Positions 6,876 to 9,701 of a stretch of DNA of 9,701 bases are shown here, in pieces. Source of the stretch: Candidatus Dormiibacterota bacterium. GTDB taxonomy: Bacteria > Chloroflexota > Dormibacteria > Aeolococcales > Aeolococcaceae. The position numbers and the translations under genes are program-made. Each line of letters opens with the position of its first letter. Position 1 is the first letter of the stretch. The stretch is from positions 1 to 9,701 of the forward strand of contig PLXL01000121.1 of assembly GCA_003153215.1 (NCBI GenBank), given 5' to 3'. The notes below the pieces were generated by a model that worked only from the letters and a program-made list of their open reading frames with translations, searched no databases and was not told where the DNA came from.

Positions 6876-8066
6876 CTACTGGGACCGCAGCGCGGTCACG
6901 GGGTCCATCCGGGCGGCACGGATCGCGGGCATGAGACCGGCGCCTGCCCCCAGGGCGATGGCGAAGCCAAGGGAGAGAACCGCCAGGTGGGGAGTCACCA
7001 GGAACAGGCCGCCGCTCGGGTCTCCGGCATCGAGGGCCACGGTCAGCGCCGCTCCGAGGAGGAACCCGAGCGCCCCGCCGATCAGCCCCATCAGGCTGGC
7101 CTCGGCGAGGAACTCGGTGAGGATGTGGTGGGTCTTGGCGCCGATCGCCTTCTTGAGCCCGATCTCGCGGACCCGCTCGGTCACTGACATGATCATGGTG
7201 TTGACGACGGAGAGGCCACCGATGATCAGCGCCAGAACCGCCGCCGCTGTGGTGATGAATGTGAACACCGCTCCCCCCGCCTTGAAGCTCTGGACCAGCG
7301 TGCTGGGCTTGGCAGCTTTGGCCGTCGGTACCTCGCGGGTGATCCGGTCGGCCAGGGCGTCCAGGTTCACCCCGGGCCTCCCGTACGCCACCACCCCGGA
7401 GACGAGCTGGTAGGGATCGACCTGGCTCCGGAGTGCTGCCGGCATGCTCTCTCCCTGGAGGGTCTGGGCATCGTGAGTGCTGACGAACGCGCCGTTGTCG
7501 GGCGCGGTCAGCGTACGGTTGATCAGCCCGACCACGGTGAACCGGTGAATGACGAAGTCCGACTTGGCATCGCCCGGGCGCACCGGCAGTTCGATGGTGT
7601 CGCCCACCTGCTTCTTGAACTCTGCCGCGAAGGCCGACCCCAGGTCGACCTGGTTGCGGGACGCGTCGGTCACCCACGTACCCCGAGCGAGCGACATCTT
7701 GAAGGCCGAGTAATGACCGGATCCCGGAGCGTAGTTCGTGATGTAGTCAGGGATGCCAAACGTCACCACGTCGGACGATCCGGGCTTGGCCACGACCCCG
7801 ACCGTGGGGAACGCGGCGGCCACTCCGTCGACGCCCCGAATCTCGTCTAGAGTGGACAGCGACATGCAGCCGCTCGTGAACGTGCCTCCGTTCTCATCGG
7901 CCACCTGCACACTGTTGCCGTAGTAAGTGATCCCGCCTTGAAGAAGAACGTTGAAGTGCTGTGCCATGGATCCCATGGTGGTGAGGGCGAAGATGCCCAT
8001 CAGGATGCCGCTTATGGTCAGGACGGAGCGCAGCTTGCGCTGCCAGAGGTTGCGGACAATCTCCAT
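6876..8066 (-). CDS. ABC transporter permease, MacB/FtsX type
   Basis: The 396-residue protein has the four-segment MacB/FtsX layout. It has one N-terminal membrane segment (about 14-35), a large extracytoplasmic domain (about 36-265) of the MacB core type, and three C-terminal segments (about 266-290, 318-345, 360-382). Characteristic FtsX-domain sequences are NTMIMSVTERVREIGLKKAI (289-308), the cytoplasmic coupling region, and the end motif AIRAARMDPVTALRS. Such transporters act by mechanotransmission, moving substrates from the outer face (lipoproteins, peptides, macrolides) or working in bacitracin/antimicrobial-peptide resistance and cell-wall control; the substrate is not evident. It is first in its operon, with the ATPase 11 nt downstream. 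AGGGCTGAG before the ATG is a fair ribosome-binding sequence. A direct-repeat promoter box lies at 8169-8201. No HlyD/MacA-like adaptor is present in the window. Confidence 0.94.
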   Translation of the reverse strand: MEIVRNLWQRKLRSVLTISGILMGIFALTTMGSMAQHFNVLLQGGITYYGNSVQVADENGGTFTSGCMSLSTLDEIRGVDGVAAAFPTVGVVAKPGSSDVVTFGIPDYITNYAPGSGHYSAFKMSLARGTWVTDASRNQVDLGSAFAAEFKKQVGDTIELPVRPGDAKSDFVIHRFTVVGLINRTLTAPDNGAFVSTHDAQTLQGESMPAALRSQVDPYQLVSGVVAYGRPGVNLDALADRITREVPTAKAAKPSTLVQSFKAGGAVFTFITTAAAVLALIIGGLSVVNTMIMSVTERVREIGLKKAIGAKTHHILTEFLAEASLMGLIGGALGFLLGAALTVALDAGDPSGGLFLVTPHLAVLSLGFAIALGAGAGLMPAIRAARMDPVTALRSQ

Positions 8067-8168
8067 CTCAGCCCTGTGTGGACGTGGCTTGGCCCTGCAA
8101 GCGGGTGCAAGGCGCGTATCACTTCCGCTGGTGAGCGTTGCGGCCCATCAGCCTGATTCGTGCACTGA

Positions 8169-8201
8169 AGAGTGGGGCTCTAAGATGAACCCAAGCTGAA
8201 C
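8169..8201 (-). promoter_or_regulatory. Direct-repeat regulator box plus -10-like hexamer (copy C), facing the ABC exporter operon
   Basis: On the minus strand GTTCAGCTTGG (8201-8191) is followed directly by GTTCATCTTAG (8190-8180). The first unit is identical to that of copy B. The hexamer CACTCT (8174-8169) begins 15 nt after the start of the second TTCA, as in the other two copies. The hexamer ends 102 nt before the permease ATG. The arsA remnant starts on the opposite strand just beyond the box, so its insertion or loss would have left this promoter intact. Confidence 0.65.
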
Positions 8202-8215
8202 GGGCCAAACCCAGC

Positions 8216-8917
8216 GTGCATAGTGATTCACTTGGCTCCGAGAGCCCTGAGGACCGGTGCCATCGACCAAACGGGATGGCGGTTCGCGGCCGAGATGCCG
8301 CCTTCCCCTTACCCTCGCTGGTCGAGCAGATCGCAGCCGGGGCTCGCGGAGTTGTGATGGCGATGGGCAAGGGCGGCCTCTGCAAGATCACGGTCGCCGC
8401 CGCGGTCGCGGTCTCGTTGGCTATCCGCGGCCATCGCGCCATCTTGACTACCACCGACCCCGCCGCCCATGTGGCCGGGGTGCTGCCGAATCCGCCCAGC
8501 AACCTGACCGTCACCCCCGCCGAGACCGCTGCCTACACGGCGGGCGTTCTCGTCGACGCCGGCCGGGAGCTCGACGCGCATGCGTACGCGCTGCTCGACG
8601 AGGACTTGCGATCGCCCTGCATGGAAGAGGTCGCCGTCTTCTACGCGTTTGCCCGCGCCGTGGCCGCGACCTCCGGCTGCTACGTGGGCATCGACACCGC
8701 GCCCACCGGTCACACGCTGCTGCTCCTGGACTCCTCACGCAGCTTCGCGCGCCAGGTCACGCCGCAGACGGGAGCCCTGCCGGAAGCCGCATCGACGCTG
8801 CTCGACACGCTCGCTGATCCCGACCGCACCCGGATTCTGCTCGTCACCCTACCCGAAGCCACCCCCGTGCACGAGGCCCGCAAGCTGCAGGCCGACCTGG
8901 CCAGTGCCGGCATATGA
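8216..8917 (+). pseudogene. arsA: Truncated remnant of an ArsA-type arsenite/TRC40 ATPase
   Basis: From about residue 31 of this 233-residue frame the sequence follows the second half of a tandem ArsA ATPase. It shows MAMGKGGLCKITVAAA at the P-loop (49-62), LTTTDPAAH (77-85), LLDEDLRSPCMEEVAVF (126-142), DTAPTGHTLLLLDS (160-173) and LLVTLPEATPVHEARKLQAD (208-227). It stops at DLASAGI, where relatives continue for several tens of residues. Signs of decay are loss of the first ATPase half, loss of the C-terminus, and a P-loop in which GKGGVGKTT has become GKGGLCKIT (Gly to Cys and Thr to Ile, each explainable by one base change). The deviant Walker A should not bind ATP normally. The GTG at 8216 and the ATG at 8276 have no clear ribosome-binding site. 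There is no arsR, arsC or arsB near it. Confidence 0.75.
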
Positions 8918-8918
8918 C

Positions 8919-9176
8919 GGTGCCGCCTGCGCCGGGAACACCCAGACCGGCGCTGTGTCGCTGAGCGGCAGCACCGGGCCGGTGGTCCTGGGGGGCAGCA
9001 CCGTGACCGGGGCGGTCTCAGTGACCGGCAACGTCGGAGGCCCCACGGTCATCGAGGGCAACCACATCACCGGGACGCTCGCTTGCAGCGGCAACACACC
9101 GGCGCCGACCGACGGGGGTACCCGCAACACCGTGACCGGCGCCCGCTCCGGTCAGTGCGGGGCGGCTGGATTCTGA
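8919..9176 (+). pseudogene. C-terminal fragment of a repetitive secreted-type (beta-solenoid-like) protein
   Basis: Directly after the arsA remnant, in a different frame, about 85 residues of Gly/Thr/Ser/Val-rich sequence end at TGA 9174-9176. The sequence has a loose repeat of the form TGAVSLSGS, TGPVVLGGS, TGAVSVTGN, TGTLACSGN, with period about 16-20 residues. It resembles the C-termini of actinobacterial extracellular proteins of unknown function that end in NTPAPTDGGTRNTVTG and a Gln-Cys pair. Signal peptide, N-terminal repeats and any start with a ribosome-binding site are missing, so I treat it as a remnant fused by deletion or recombination to the arsA piece. A short real gene with a distal start is less likely. 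Confidence 0.5.
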
Positions 9177-9396
9177 TGTTCTGTAACATGCGTAGCCGGC
9201 TTGATAATTGGCGGAGTGAGAGATGATGTTGGGATGTCGGTGTCTGCCTCGTCGCTCCCCGTAACCAAGGGCCAGCGCGACCCATCCGCGCGCTCGTGGT
9301 GGAGCCGGGTGGTCCCCCTTCACCAGGTGCTTGGTGCCCGCGGCATCCTGATGGCCGCCGAGAGGGTCTCCAACCAGGCGATCGCCGATCGCCGCC

Positions 9397-9701
9397 CTAG
9401 GGTGCGAGCTCTGGCTCCCTATTGATCGGTATCCAGGCCTCAACCACCGTGCCGCTAGGCGGGTGGTCGATCCGGAGCCAGCCGCCGGCCTGCTCGGCGC
9501 GCTCTGTCATGTTGGCGACTCCGAAGTGGCGGGCACTGTTGGCCGCCCGAGGACCGCAGGTAAAGCCCACGCCGTCGTCAGCAACGCGCAGCAGGATGCC
9601 CCCACCGACCTCCTCCAGAGATACTGAGACTGAACGAGCACGCGCGTGCTTGCGCACGTTGTTCAGCGCCTCCTGCCCGATTCGAAAGAGAACAACGCGC
9701 T
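9397..9701 (-). CDS. NarL-type sensor histidine kinase, C-terminal ATPase domain (5' end outside the window)
   Basis: The minus-strand frame is open from the window edge to TAG at 9399-9397. The first complete codons read RVVLFRIGQEALNNVRKHAR, the N-box of HisKA_3-type (NarX/DesK-like) kinases. Then come the G1 box VADDGVGF and the G2-like HFGVANMTERAEQAGG, ending with a strand typical of this HATPase fold (GTVVEAWIPI). The ATPase core looks intact. Its dimerization/phosphoacceptor and sensor parts are upstream beyond 9701. Kinases of this class normally phosphorylate NarL/FixJ-family regulators, so it is not an obvious partner for an OmpR/PhoB-type box regulator. GTG at 9657 is internal, not a start. 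Confidence 0.9.
   Translation of the reverse strand, partial: RVVLFRIGQEALNNVRKHARARSVSVSLEEVGGGILLRVADDGVGFTCGPRAANSARHFGVANMTERAEQAGGWLRIDHPPSGTVVEAWIPINREPELAP

Noticed and set aside
6259..7413. 384-residue plus-strand open frame
   Set aside because: It is antisense to the ABC ATPase and permease genes, shows no recognisable motifs and changes composition where the underlying genes change.
6865..7677. Upstream extension of the ABC ATPase frame to 513 residues
   Set aside because: The added 270 residues overlap the permease gene in another frame and are Arg/Gly/Pro-rich. The ATG at 6864 with AGGAGG is the proper start.
8200..9200. Mobile-element scar or integration site around the arsA remnant
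   Set aside because: I found no terminal inverted repeats, target duplication, transposase or integrase fragment; deletion or recombination explains the junction without one.
9201..9425. Plus-strand 74-residue open frame after the repeat-protein fragment
   Set aside because: There is no convincing ribosome-binding site or family likeness, and it runs into the end of the histidine kinase on the other strand. The 9177-9396 gap otherwise shows no RNA gene or terminator.

Overview
The window is high-GC DNA that reads like an environmental, high-GC Gram-positive-type bacterium: Actinobacteriota or a neighbouring lineage such as Chloroflexota or Dormibacterota. The grounds are codon bias toward G/C third positions (which creates many long antisense shadow ORFs), a GerW/YtfJ-type protein, a lipoprotein-type HtrA protease, a P1B-5 ATPase with a hemerythrin tail, and PHO-box-like 11-bp direct repeats in promoters. 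The lineage is inference; there is no rRNA or other marker.

Layout, left to right. Positions 1-743 (minus strand) hold a short operon of a stand-alone receiver-domain protein and a downstream gene cut by the window edge; stop and start overlap as ATGA. Positions 744-1021 are a divergent regulatory region with two copies of a promoter box facing opposite ways. A trypsin-like HtrA protease with a PDZ domain follows (1022-2086, plus). Positions 2087-2392 are a convergent intergenic stretch with no convincing gene. Positions 2393-5960 (minus) are a tight cluster transcribed in the order P1B-5 metal ATPase with C-terminal hemerythrin domain, GerW-like protein, DedA-family membrane protein. Positions 6136-8066 (minus) are a MacB/FtsX-type ABC permease followed by its ATPase. 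Positions 8067-8215 carry a third copy of the promoter box, directed at the permease. Positions 8216-9176 (plus) are a decayed region: a truncated arsA ATPase remnant with a damaged P-loop, joined to the C-terminal end of a repetitive, secreted-type protein. I see no gene or RNA in 9177-9396. At 9397-9701 (minus) is the C-terminal ATPase domain of a NarL-type sensor histidine kinase whose 5' part lies outside the window.

The main unexpected signal is a shared promoter architecture of exactly 33 nt in front of three transcription units: the receiver protein, the HtrA protease and the ABC exporter. It consists of two 11-nt direct repeats with TTCA cores, followed at fixed spacing by a -10-like hexamer, always in the direction of the gene. 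It looks like a site for an OmpR/PhoB-class regulator encoded elsewhere. The target set (extracytoplasmic protease, export or lipoprotein-type transporter, receiver protein) suggests an envelope-stress or phosphate-type regulon. The second notable system is the ATPase-hemerythrin / GerW / DedA cluster, with a palindrome upstream and an oddly extended GerW reading frame that runs into dedA.
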